Positions 11,175 to 22,655 of a stretch of 64,000 nucleotides of DNA are shown piece by piece. The position numbers and the translations under genes were made by a program. Under the pieces are notes generated by a model, which was given only the letters and a program-made list of their open reading frames with translations, had not been told where the DNA came from and did no database searches. Origin of the DNA: Falciphora oryzae (lineage: Eukaryota; Ascomycota; Sordariomycetes; Magnaporthales; Magnaporthaceae); NCBI GenBank assembly GCA_000733355.1, contig JNVV01000011.1, forward strand, positions 114,679 to 178,678, read 5' to 3'. Every line of letters starts with the position of its first letter. Position 1 is the stretch's first letter.

Positions 11175-11300
11175 TATTTTCCTTATCATCACCTTTTCCT
11201 CGTCATCGTCTTTTCCTCATAATCATCTTTTCCTCGTCGTCGTCTCTTCCTTATCATCGTCCCTTCCTTATCATCGTCTCTTCTTTTCTCAACCTTCTCT
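11175..11300 (+). repeat. Pyrimidine-rich imperfect tandem repeat upstream of the NLR gene
   Basis: About 125 nt of repeated CTTATCATCGTC / TTTTCCTCGTC units with substitutions, ending about 33 nt before the NLR start codon. It probably lies in the promoter or 5' UTR. Long CT tracts are common at fungal transcription starts, so a promoter role is plausible but inferred. Confidence 0.6.
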
Positions 11301-11332
11301 GTTTATTGTTACGTCTAGCTAGACAAGACAAG

Positions 11333-14300
11333 ATGGGGTCAAACTTTGGCATTACCGTGCTTTCGCCCGACTACGAAGCTCGAGATAATGAAGGCCAGAT
11401 CACCGTGGAGTAAGTTTACCTCCTCGCACGTGGTAGTTATATTCCTTTGTGCCTGCATCTTATGGAACTAACTTGCTGTCCAACTAGTGTTCTCTTCGTC
11501 CATGGACTCAACGGTGATGCTATCACTACATGGACCCAGAAGAAAGCCGACCAACCCTGCTGGCCGAGGGACCTGCTTCCAACCATGCTGCCCACGGCCC
11601 GAATCATGACGTTTGGCTACAATGCCAACCTTTTCCGCAATTCTGTCCCGGGTAGAATCGCAGAATTTGCCGAGAATCTTCTGGGTGAGCTGGCAGCTGA
11701 GCGGTCCGGTCCAAGGGTAATTATATGTTCACGATTTCCTTTGCTTGCCCTATCCACGCCATGATTTATCCTTATCATCACGGCGAAAGCTGATGTCCTG
11801 TTGTATAGGAGCTGTTACGACCCTTGGTGTTTGTCTGCCACAGCCTGGGTGGCATCGTTGTCAAACGGGTAAGAGCTTCTCCTGTGCCCCCGAGTAAATG
11901 GGTGTGGGACATCTTGCTGATAGCGGGTCGTGTAGGCGCTTGCTGTTGCCAAAAGTCGTCCAGCCTTCGCGTCGATATTCCAGAGCACTCAGGGCATAAT
12001 GTTCCTGGCAACTCCACATCGAGGAACGGAGAAGGCAAACTGGGCCGAGATGGGCAAGAAGCTGCTTTGTGGCTTCGTTGCCACGCAAGCAATCCAAGAG
12101 CTGAGTCTATTCGGCAACGTGCTAGAGGACTACAATAATGACTTTGTGAACTTTGCGTCAAAGTTTCGCATTGTCAGCTTCTATGAGAAGCAGGCAACCG
12201 GCAACCTTGGCTTGGTAGGACACCAAATATGAACCCTGCCCCCCTCCCGACCGTACTACGGACACTTGTTTGCTGGCTTTTCTCTATTCGTCTGTTGGGA
12301 CCCGCCCCTCGTCTAACCTAAGGCTGACTAGCCCCGTAGATTGTGGAACATTGGTCCGCTGTTATAGGTATCGAAGCTGAACAGGTTCGCATGGCCGTGC
12401 CGGCAGACCATCGCAACATCTGTTGCTTCTCGTCAGCCGACACACCCGAGTTCAAGACAATGTTCAAACAGCTCAAAATGATGGCAAATGCAGCTGCGCA
12501 AGCCAGTCAAGCGTCGCAAACCTTCCGAGGGGCTCCTGGCACTTCCTTTGGAGCCACTGCCGATGTCGTAAGAGGCCTCATGGTTCTTTTTTTTTGCGCC
12601 CTCACGTTGGATGAGCTCTGACAGATAAATCGTGATAAGCCTAGGCCCCTCTCACTCTTCCCTGGTCCCAATCCATACCCACACTTAGCTGGGCCGACTC
12701 GACCCCCAACCTCTTCAGGCCCCAAACGAGATCATTCACCCGACAGTGACCATGAATCACTGTATTCTCCCACTCAAGGCTCAAGTTCCCGGCCAGCACT
12801 ACAAGGGAAAAGCGCTAGGCATAGAGCTACCAGCTATAGCCCGAAAGGCGCCTTGTGGAATGTTCCCAACTTCCTCCATCGACAGTACTTTGATCGGGTA
12901 AGACGCCTTTTTGAAACTCCAGGTCAGAGAAATACTAAGATAATCATAGTTGATGCAATGGAGCAGTTACAATCTGATCTACTTGAAAACTCTGGAGAAC
13001 GCTCGGTCGGGATACACGGACTGGGTGGTGTCGGAAAGACTCAACTAGCACTCAATGCCGTCCGCAGGTTTTCCAGTCAATTCACCCACATCTTCTGGAT
13101 AGCTGCTGAGACGGAGTTGAAGCTTGCCGACGCATTCCGTCAGATCGCCGTGGCACCGCAGGTAATCAGCGACTCGGAGAAAGATCTCGACAAGAGCCGC
13201 GATGCCTTCAAGCAGTGGTTAGGGGAATCCTCAGATTGGCTTATCGTCTTTGATAATGTCGAGAGTCCCACCACTCTTAGCAGCTATCTCCCATCCCCGG
13301 TTCGAGGCTCGATCATCACCACTTCCCGATCCAGCTCCTTGGTAGACGCCTCACTCGTTGCCCGAGGTTTGAGCCTTGGTTCTTTGACCGCAGACCAAGG
13401 TGCAGACTTCCTCCTCCCACGCGTCCACCTGGGACACGATCCGTCTGCCGAGGAGCGCAAACTCGCGATAGAAATCTCTCGGGAACTTGGCGGGCACATT
13501 CTCGCGCTAACAACTGCCGCCGGCTATATTCGACTGTCAGGAATCAATTTCGGCAAGTTCCTGTCCCTCTTCCGCCATAACAAGAGCCAGCTTATAGGGG
13601 ACATGTCAGACGTCGAATGTGTGGCAGTACAGTACCATCTGACACTGTCCACATGCTGGACGTTCTCTATGGAAGCTTTGAAGAAGAAGAACGCAGCTGC
13701 CGGTGAACTCCTGGGCATTTTGTTGGTTCTCGACCCGGACAACATCTCAGACGAGATCTTTGAGAGATACGCCGAAGATGACGAATCGAATGGGGTCGCA
13801 GTCCTACGCAACACTCTGACCTACCTGAACGCCAAAATCGCACTGTGCACCCAAGGGCTTATCGAGAAGCTCACTCGCGAGTTGGGAGAGACCACCCATC
13901 AGTTCATCAGTATCCACAGAATGGTTCAGGCGGCAGCAATCCGCCACTCCCTCCAAGACAAGACAATGGCACGCTCCTTCGATCGCGCGGTGGAGTTCAT
14001 TCGCAGTCTCTACCCTCGTCGGATCAACGGCGAATCAATGTTTCAAGACTTCCCAGCATGCCGTGCACTCACCTCGCACGTCCTAAGTCTTCATTCTGTC
14101 CTCCGAGAGCACTTCCCACCAGGAAAGGGGCTACCGCAGACCGGGCTGCCTGGGAGACGAGAGGAGCTAGTTAGTCTCTTCGCAGATGCTGGCTGGTATC
14201 TCTACGAAGCCGGACTTCCCGAAGATGCCAAGATACTTAATTCAACTGGCGAAAGGCTTTGCCACGACTTGTTCGGTGATCTTGCGAACCCACTCACAGC

Positions 14301-15114
14301 CCTCATTTACAACAACATCGGGGTTGTGCACGATTCCGAAAGTCGTTCCGACGAGGCTCTGACCTACGCGATGAAGTGTCTCACAATCCGTGAGCAGTGT
14401 TTGCCATCAGACGACCCAGTGATGGGAATTGCCTATTACAATATGGGCAACTGTTACTATGCTGCCGACAGGACTGCGGAGTCACAGAGATACTACGAAA
14501 AGGCTGTTCAAATCTACGAGAAAGCAGCGGTCCCGTCCGATGACCTTCTTGAGGGCGCGTACTCTTGCGTCGGGGGCTGTCACCTACGCCAAGGTAATCT
14601 AGAGGAGGCCGAGAAATGGTTTGACAGGGCCATCTCTCACCACAAGAACTTCAAGTCACCAAATCACTTCGTCGCCCTGACGCAGTTCTCTTTCGCCACC
14701 TTGAGGATGCGACAGCCCCGCTGGGCCGACGCGAGGCAGAGACTTGTTGACTGCCTAGCACTGCGCAGAACGGTGTCTGGCCCAGCCCATCGCTTGGTTG
14801 GGATATGCCTCCATCAGCTCGCTTTTGCGGAGGATAGGCTCGGTAACACGGACAGGGCGGTCGAACTTCTCCGCGAAGCCATCTCGATTTTCCGAACTCC
14901 GGGTCGGAGCGGGCCGGGTCTTTTGGAGAGGTCGTTGTTGAAGTTGGCCGACTGTTTGGATAAGAAGGCACAGACTGGCTCGATGAGCGAGGCGAGCGGG
15001 TTACGAGATGAGGTGAGGCTCTTGTGCAAGGATAGTCCTGTGAAGGCGAATACCCCATTGGATGACGAGGTGGCTTGGAACCAATTTGTCGCGGTAAACT
15101 ATCGTTGTGTTTGA
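11333..15114 (+). CDS. NLR-type STAND protein: alpha/beta-hydrolase, NB-ARC, TPR (6 exons, 1120 aa)
   Basis: Exons: 11333-11409, 11488-11716, 11809-11868, 11936-12214, 12340-12567 and 12625-15114, all GT-AG and in phase. Residues about 1-290 form a serine-hydrolase-like domain with FVHGLNGD, the nucleophile elbow VCHSLGG (Ser about 114) and TPHRG. A Pro/Ser-rich linker follows. The NB-ARC part has Walker A GLGGVGKT at about residues 423-430, Walker B WLIVFDN near 496-502 and the TTSRS sensor. The C-terminus (from about residue 850) contains several TPR-like helices such as YNNIGVVHDSE and YYNMGNCYY. Fungal proteins of this build (often annotated LipA and NB-ARC) belong to the STAND/NLR group linked to non-self recognition and programmed cell death; that role is inference here. 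All catalytic motifs look intact. Confidence 0.88.
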
Positions 15115-16645
15115 TCTAGAGACCCGCCACCGCGACTACATGGAACGAGGAAGAAAGGAACAGCAACGTAATGCACTGAGGCTTTGATTCGATCTCACTG
15201 GAAGAGGGGCATGCGGCACAACCGTGAGCCGTGAATACCGGGCGCGAGGTGACCACGAGGTTTTCTCCCGAATCGTGAATGCAAATTTGTAAGTTTAGAG
15301 CCGCTTGGGCTCCCACTAGATTTGCCACAAATGAACCAGACCCATTTCTGCCAGTGAGCGTGCATGCGGAAGGGTTCCAAGACGGGAACCTGCCAACATC
15401 GAAGTTCACGTGGCAGCTATGCGGCCACAACGCCTGCAGCCGGTCAGCAGGGATATGTAATCAAGGTCACGACAAACGAAAATAACTTGCGTGTTTTTTG
15501 TTGCAGGATTTAGACCGTAGTGAGAAGAGGCTGTGCTACCAGCTTACCCATGAACCTCCACTCAGCGGGTCTCAGTCTAGGGATTCTTGTTGGTAGAAAT
15601 GACGGAGGGTGTGTCATTGCCATTGCCGTTGCCACCACCGCCACCACCCCGGCCCGTGTGGCTTCAGCCCCGGGCGCCAGATGACTCCCCCTTGTCCCGA
15701 GAGATGCAGTTTCCCTGCGGATCAGGCATTTTCCTTAGGAGTGATAGGAGGTTTTTGCTGTTGCGACTTTCGAGTTTGTCTTGGCGTAGCCATGAAAGAG
15801 TGTAGATGGGATAAACAGCGGGCGTCGAACCGAAAGGGTTGGAGATGGTTGAGTACCTGATATGCTACGTCAAGGTTAGACAGGGACAGGACTCAGGAGA
15901 TCCTTTTATACGGGATATCGGCCATAGCAGGGAGCGTAGCTAAAACAATGTTGCTAGGCCTTCTCTCTCTTGTTAATCATGGAAGGTCGAGGCTACATTC
16001 AAGTAGATAACGCCGTAGGGGCATATTCGCTCTACATAGCAGCCATCAGAGATGGTATTGGTTTCCCTGCAAACCAGAAGCCACCGCTCCTGTTAAGCAC
16101 TTGCAGACGCGGCGTTGTAAGTAGTTTGCTCCAACTCTTATCTTCACTATTCATACTAGCAAGTGATGGCCCTCAAGAAAGAAAGCAGAGGTGGAGGACA
16201 CGAATGGGAATGGGGTGGCTTATTGAACATAGAGAGCACTCGTGCTTCAATACGTTAAAAGCCAGTCGGACGTCTATTAACTGTTAGCAAAGATATTGTA
16301 GAATAATTTATTTACAGCACGTTGCCCAACTCATTATGCATTTGTGCGTAACTACCTAGCTGTCTTCGCCTTTCCTGCCCTAATCAATACCGCCCTACTG
16401 ACCTATCCACTCGTTTGACATCCGACAACAGGATGAAGTCAAGGTGATTAGGTTGTGTGCACCGATTTGGTCGCAAAGACACAGCAGCTCCCTGAGGGTG
16501 GCGACGCTGAAACTCTCATGGCGCAGTTACCATAAAGCGAGGCATGAAACCCCTCTAGCGGCTAGGAAGTTGTATCAGCATCCTCAACAGAGGACCCTAT
16601 GCTCAAGCCCTGCTGAACTTTACACTGGGCTGCTCAGCTAGCACC
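15115..16645. other. Intergenic, no supportable gene
   Basis: Space between the NLR gene and the next gene on the plus strand. The minus-strand frame at 15116-15430 (104 codons, 5 Cys) has no signal peptide and no family I can name. A weak copy of the GTGTGCACCGA block lies near 16455, about 190 nt before the next ATG. Confidence 0.45.
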
Positions 16646-17580
16646 ATGTCGCAGCCACCGTTGCCAATCTTCGTAGATACGTCGCTGGCAAAATACGATC
16701 TCCGGGCCGTCTCCGATGCGCACGAGTACCCGGACCTGCAAGTCGCTCTCGCGGCGCCAATCAAGACTCTAGCGGTCGAGTTTCTCAAGGTAAAGGGGGT
16801 GAAGCCACACCCCTGGTTTGTGGTCACCTTCAAGGAACCAATCCTGGGGACTGTGGGACCTTATCGAAGAGCCAGTGTGTGCATGGAGAGGCCACAGAGC
16901 GCGTCTGGGCTCGGTCTTTGCATGATCCACCTTCTGGGATTCCACAACCCAGAGTACATCAGCAACGCGGGGTTTACGTTCCTCACCGACTCGAAAGTGA
17001 CACTCCAGACGATCGCGGAGGTCATAAGCGGCCAGCACCAAAGGTCGGAGGAGCTGGAGCAGACAGCCAACTTGGGGGAATTCTCCTATGTCCGGAGCAT
17101 CACTGGCGGCAATGTTTGGAATGGTAATAGAGATTGGATGTGAGTTACGTGGAAGTCTCCAACTCACTTTAGCGGCATCATGCTAATCAAGAAATCTTGA
17201 CCTTACGCTTTCACAGAGCCCAGGTCTTCTGCCGTCTCGAGGCGCATGGGATTGTAGGCTTCAAGGTTATCGAGGTTCTTGGTCCTGGCCGGTATGTATC
17301 ACTGAGCTATGACACCAGGCCCAGGCCAAGTGATGTACACATCCCCTACGAATTCATGGAACGGGCGATCGATTGGGATAATGTTTTCTTCCATGATATA
17401 ATCGACCTTGTCCCCCATCGGCCTGATCCCCGGCGGCGATGTCCGCGTGGTGGGCCAACGGCATACTATCAGAAGCTGCCACTTTCATATGGCACCTTTC
17501 TCGACCCTGCGGTCAAACGCACTAAGCATATCGGGATCGGAAGTCTTATGGTGGATAAAACTCTGCCGTACCGGGACTGA
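16646..17580 (+). CDS. Hypothetical fungal protein (2 exons, 285 aa)
   Basis: Exon 1 is 16646-17139 and exon 2 is 17217-17580, joined by a GT-AG intron (GTGAGT ... TTCACAG) with the frame preserved across W-I-A-Q. The ATG is in good context (CACC-ATG). The protein has no signal peptide or transmembrane segment and mixes hydrophobic beta-like segments (PHPWFVVTFKEPI, GRYVSLSY) with a basic stretch PDPRRRCPRGG near residue 235. I do not recognise a domain. It sits just downstream of the NLR gene in the same orientation, as accessory partner genes often do, but no functional link is shown. Confidence 0.65.
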
Positions 17581-17670
17581 CCAGAACGAACCTGCGAACA
17601 CCTAGAGAGCTAGTTACTTTGTAGAACACTTCTCCTTTACTTGGTCTATGGTCCCATTACGAAGTCTCAA

Positions 17671-19152
17671 TCAGTCGTTGTGTAACGCCAGGTCGAACAG
17701 TGCCAGTCGCGGTCGTGTTTTGTTCAGGTTGAGGGCGGATATGTCGTTGAAAGTTAACCTGCCCTGAATCATGGCCACCGGGCCCATTACATTGATGGGC
17801 AAGAGCCAGAAGCCCACGGCCTGTGGGATGGACAGCTGCGCCTCCGAGGCCGCCTCGGCGGCTCCGTGAACATCGCCATGTGCCCAGTTGACAGCCCAGT
17901 GGCGCGCCTCCGAGGCCAAATAGCGCTCGGCGTCAGCGGCCGAACGTAGATGTTGGAGACGGGGCCTGGGGTCTTCCTCCGAGCCCGACGCGTCTCTCTC
18001 GTCTCCCGTCATGGAGGCGCGTCTCCATATATACGGGAACGACGTCAGCGCGAGCCGCCTCTCGGCCGCAGCCTTCGCTGGGACGCGAAAAGCCTCCTCC
18101 ATGGACTGCCACAGCCCGACCATGCCCTGCACCGGGCCGGCTCCGTCCGGGAGGAGGACCCCTTTAAGATAGCGCGTGAGCGCCTCTTCAGCTTCCGCGT
18201 CCGCGCCTTCGCCCCCTCGCGGGTCGCGGCCGGCGAGAAGCTGGAAGTTCACGTTGGATGACCAAAGAGGCAGAGCGCGGTTGTGCTGCCTGACGCCGCA
18301 GTTTTCGTAATTGTAGTCCCGGCGCCCAGCGGCGCCGCACTCCGCAACAAATGTGACGGTACGAAGACCCAGGAGGGCTGATCGGAGGGCGTAGGAAGCC
18401 GGGCCTGGGAGGCGGACCGGATCGGTCGGAAGGGTCGTCGTCACGGCCGGCCGGCGTTCCTGTCCGACGGCAACGTGTAGTACGCCGAGGCCGTTGCGGT
18501 CGTATGCCCGGACGTCGGAGAGGAAGTAAGCGAACAGGTCTGCATAAGGCCACGCTTCGTTGTCCGGAATGTCGCGGTCCGTGTCCCAGAAGCCAAGCGT
18601 CAGGTAGACGATGTCGCCCTCGGGCCTGATGCACAGGCGCGCGGTGCGCGACGGGTCGGCCTGGGCGCCGCTCTCGGTCGGGATGTGCACTCGGTTCTGC
18701 TGGAGCACGGCCGAGCGCGCCTCCCTGCTCACGCGGAGCAGGGGGCTCAGCAGGTCTCTCGAATCTTGGGCCAGACGGATGCGGTACGGCACGTCGCTCA
18801 CAAGGTTTCCGAGTCCGATGCGCCGCGTGTAGGCCGCCGATCCCGGCAGGGGCCTGTTGCTGTAGTGAACTCGGGCGGGGCGATATCCTGAGCCCTTGTA
18901 CTCGTACTCTGAGCCGGTGACGGACTCGATCTTGAGGGCAATGATGCGTCGAGCCGGAAGAAAACTTTTCCAGATGTTCACCCGGAGCTCGGCGGGCAGG
19001 CTGCGGAAGCGGGGGAACCCCTTGGCGGCCCTTGGCGAAGATGGGAATGACGGGGCATCGCCGTAGACTTCATTCAGAAGAATTGAAGACATATCTGATG
19101 CCTTGGCGCATTTTCTAATGTTTTGCAGTAATTTTACACTGGCCGTCAACAA
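17671..19152 (-). CDS. 2EXR-domain protein (493 aa)
   Basis: One uninterrupted frame. Residues about 45-75 carry the fungal 2EXR signature: GFPRFRSLPAELR followed by IWKSFLPARRIIAL. This is an F-box-like helix pair common in large ascomycete families of unknown biochemical role. A second conserved region, LLRVSREARSAVL near residue 140, fits the family. The rest is moderately charged with an acidic, Glu/Ala-rich insert (GGEGADAEAEEAL). There is no signal peptide or membrane segment. An internal Met at codon 21 (MSSILLNE) is an alternative start. It converges on the unknown gene at 16646-17580. Confidence 0.78.
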   Translation of the reverse strand: MLTASVKLLQNIRKCAKASDMSSILLNEVYGDAPSFPSSPRAAKGFPRFRSLPAELRVNIWKSFLPARRIIALKIESVTGSEYEYKGSGYRPARVHYSNRPLPGSAAYTRRIGLGNLVSDVPYRIRLAQDSRDLLSPLLRVSREARSAVLQQNRVHIPTESGAQADPSRTARLCIRPEGDIVYLTLGFWDTDRDIPDNEAWPYADLFAYFLSDVRAYDRNGLGVLHVAVGQERRPAVTTTLPTDPVRLPGPASYALRSALLGLRTVTFVAECGAAGRRDYNYENCGVRQHNRALPLWSSNVNFQLLAGRDPRGGEGADAEAEEALTRYLKGVLLPDGAGPVQGMVGLWQSMEEAFRVPAKAAAERRLALTSFPYIWRRASMTGDERDASGSEEDPRPRLQHLRSAADAERYLASEARHWAVNWAHGDVHGAAEAASEAQLSIPQAVGFWLLPINVMGPVAMIQGRLTFNDISALNLNKTRPRLALFDLALHND

Positions 19153-19443
19153 GGGAAGAACCAGATGTTATCATAGTGGTGGCGGAGGGTGGCATATTGT
19201 GGCGCTAAGGAGTGGCTAGGAAGTGGCGGTCGTGGCACCTACCCAGATTTACATGTCATTTTCTATTATTTGGGGGTTTTCCTTCGGGGCTATTCAACTA
19301 CGGACGTGTTTCCTTACATAGAATTGCAGCGGCACCAGGGTCTTCTGGACAAAACGGACGTATGAATATGCATACATTCATTATGATTATTACATGTTGT
19401 TTCCGGGATATCATTCCATCGACCACAGCTGCGCACTTCTCCT

Positions 19444-21012
19444 TTAGATGTTAACCGAGCCGTAGCCATTCCCCTCACCCCGCTTGACATCCGCGGTTTT
19501 GGCCTTGGCGATCGGGTACTGGAACGGCACTTGCAGCTGCTCGAGGGACGGCAGCGGCGTGTTCCTCCAGACGTCCTGGATCCTCCTGGCGGTCTGCAGG
19601 AACTTTGCGCGGACGGACTTGTAGTCACCGACGGTGAGCTTTCCCTCCTTCTTTACCCACTTTCCGTCGACGACGACGGACTCGACGTCGCCGACGCTGG
19701 CATGCAGCATGACGGCGGCGACGGGGTCGGTCCAGCCCAGCAGGGCGGGCGAGCCGCCGTCCCACACGACGACGTCGGCTTTGGCGCCCTCGGCGATGAC
19801 GCCCAGGTCATCGCGGCGCAGCGCGAGGCCGCCGCTGCGGGTCGCGAGCAGGAAGGCCTGGTTGACGCTCATGGGGCTATTGTAGGGCAGCTCCCAGCGG
19901 CCGAGGACGTCCCGGTCGGCCTCGTAGCGGGCCTGCTGCAGCCACAGGCGCGCCTGGGTCAGGATGTCGGTGCTGAAGGTGAAGTGCGTGTCAACGCCGA
20001 GCGAGGCCTGGTCCTGGATATTGTAGCTGACCGGGTGGATGTGGCCGTAGTGCATCTCCGACTCGGGCGTGATGGAGATGTACTGGTTCGTCGAGCGCAG
20101 GAGCGACGCGCCCTGGGCCGTCAGGAAGGAAGCGTGCGAGAAGACGATGGGGGTGGAGACGTTGAGGTAGTTGAGCGCGTGCAGGTCCTCGGGAGAGTTA
20201 GTGATGCCCCAGGGGCCCTGCAGCGAGTGCGTGGTGATGACGGAGACGTTGAACTCCCTTGTTCGCTGTCAGCGTGACGATTCGGCCAGCACGGGACAAG
20301 AGGGAAAAACTCACTTGGCAAGACCCATGATGGTGTTGACCTCGTTGACGTTCGGGTCGGGGCCCCACGCGTCGTACGAGATGCCCAGCGTAGTTGGCGA
20401 GCCCTCAAACGAGGCGTTCTGCGCAATATCGCGGAAGATCTGGGTGAGGGCGGGGATCTCGACAGTGCTCGTGTTGTGGAAGGCAAAGGCCCAGAATACC
20501 CTGGTGCCGCTGTCGATGCTGGCGCGCAGGCCGGCCTCGGAGGTCGGGGCGTCCCAGGTGTGGTGGGCGTGGTCCAGCATGGTGGTGACGCCGGCGTTGG
20601 CGGCCTCGTAGAGACCAGCCAGCTGGCTGTTGTAGACGTCCTCGGCGGACCACTTGCCCGCCGACGCGAACTCGCCATAGCGGGCAAAGTACTCGACCAG
20701 GGACGTGTTGGAGCCCAGCGTCTTGAAGGCCGTCTGCCAGCCGTGGCGGTGCGTGTCGATGAAGCCAGGGGTCAGGATCTTGTCGGTGGCGTCGACGATC
20801 TCGGCTCCAGCGGGGATATCAGTCGGGGCCGAGTCGTAGACGCCGGCGATGCGGTCGTCGCGCACCAGGAGGGAGCCGTTGCGAATAACGCGCAGGTCCT
20901 CGGACTGGCGATCGAAGGCGACGATGGTGCCGCCGTTGAACAGGATCGTGGCAGCGTCCGCAGCCGCCGCAAGGAGCGGCAGCAGGGCCGAGTAGCTGGC
21001 GAAGTGCCGCAT
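19444..21012 (-). CDS. Secreted metal-dependent amidohydrolase (2 exons, 503 aa)
   Basis: Exon 1 is 21012-20315 and exon 2 is 20257-19444; the 57-nt GT-AG intron joins GLAK to EFNV in phase. An N-terminal signal peptide (MRHFASYSALLPLLAAAADA) is followed by the amidohydrolase core: ATILFNGGTIVAFD, the metal-binding HxH in FIDTHRHGWQ, LDHAHHT, and ISITPESEMHYGH. A beta-sandwich end includes VVVWDGGSPA. This matches the ATZ/TRZ and cytosine-deaminase-like branch, which hydrolyses C-N or C-Cl bonds in heterocycles. The substrate is not predictable. Secretion is unusual for deaminases of nucleobases and hints at an extracellular or vacuolar substrate. It is divergent from the GST gene across 1.6 kb. 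Confidence 0.85.
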
Positions 21013-22655
21013 TTCCGAGAGGTGCTTGGCGTGTGAAAGAGCCGGCAGAGCTTCTTGGGGCAGACCTAGGCAGTGAGCGAGCTGGTGGCCATCAAGCAGG
21101 ACCAGAACACTGAGGTGGAGGAGGCATGGCGTGCTTTTGTAGTCGACACTGGCCCGCCGTCACGGGCCTCGTTTGCGACGAAAAAGCTTAGACTTTGGTT
21201 CTTGGCAGTGGGTGTATCCCATGTCATCAGCAAAACGTGGACGGCCGGAGCTGGTGTAGGGGTGCTGGACGGCGTGCCGGGACTGGTGACCCCCTCTGCA
21301 TTGGTCATCACCGCCAGGTCTGCCCATCGCGACCCGCTGTGCCCCATCTTCGGCATTAGTGGCATCTGAGGAAAGGCGAGGGAGGGTATTTGTTAATTCC
21401 GCGACTCGACGTATGCCATTGCTTTTTTTCTTCGATCCCAGGAATGGCAAAAATTCCCACTTTGGGTGGGATCGCTGCGCAAGGCCATCGCGGCGTGGAG
21501 CAGCAGCGGGGTTCATAGCGCATCAGGGGGCCGACGATTCGAGGTTGGTAAGAACGTCGTAAGAAGGCCCTGTTGACACGGGAGCACGGGACATCGGAGA
21601 TAATCTTTTGGTGTGCGGATTACAAACGGTAAATAGGTCTTTTTTTGTCATCGCGCTGTTTTTCGACATATTCTGATCCGATGTCTCTTCCTCAGGACCA
21701 ATAGTGTGCTGTCAATACTCGCAGTATCCCGAGACCAGCCATGCAACGCTGCGGCGCAAGCCTGTCCCAGTGATTCGCAGCCAAGATGCGAGCCGACACC
21801 CGACAGCTGCCCGCGGCGGGGTCAGCGCTAGATCGATAACAGGACGCAAGCACAACTTGCACGTCTGCTGCCTTGCCGGGGAGGACAACAGATGAACATA
21901 CCAGGCGACACCATCCCAAATCGGTGGTCCTTGCGATGGCAGCAGAGTTGACGACGACATTGGGTTGATCATCTGCCCGGTTGTTCTGATCCGGATGATG
22001 TCATGGTCTCCAACGCCACCATTGCGGGCCAGCACAGGAGCTGCCCAGGGGCGACCTGTTACTGATGGCTGAGCAACTCGGTGGGGCCCTAGCCATCAGG
22101 ACATGGTGGACATTTTGCACCGGAATTGGCCCTTCTTGGCTCCATTTTTCGAAATTTCTCGATGGTTGTTGCCCCGTTTCAAGTTCTGTCTGCCGTTGTT
22201 TGGCTCGTTCCTTCTTGTTTTTAAACGACGCCAATTGAAGATTTTCAGCCTCAACCACATGGCGGGTCCCTGCATGTGTATCTTGATCCAACCTTCCAGG
22301 TTCTTGCCGCAATCTGGGCCGTTTTTTCCGTCATCGCTGGGCTCTTCGACGAGCTAAACTTGGCCGATTGACGATTCGAGGTTCCAGTCGGGCTGCTCGA
22401 ACGATCCGCGCCCCTCCACCGCGACTTTGCCTCGGCAGCCGATGGCGCCCCATAACGGCAGTTGCCCCTGCTCCACGGCTGTTAAAATTGCCCACTCGGC
22501 TTCCCTTGCCGTCGTCATGCCACCACCCCCGCTTCTCTCGTTTCCACACAACAGCTCGGCACTGCGGCACGCGAGCGTTCTAGAGCGACACAGACACGAA
22601 CGAGACTAAGGAATCTTGGCATACCGCCCCATCACCACCTTCGCAGGCGCCCAGA
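21013..22655. other. Divergent intergenic region between amidohydrolase and GST
   Basis: Shared upstream space of two divergently transcribed genes. Only small shadow frames are open. I see no RNA gene or repeat. Confidence 0.5.

Noticed and set aside
15116..15430. Minus-strand 104-codon frame with several Cys as a small secreted protein
   Set aside because: No signal peptide, no recognised family, and no splice partner found.
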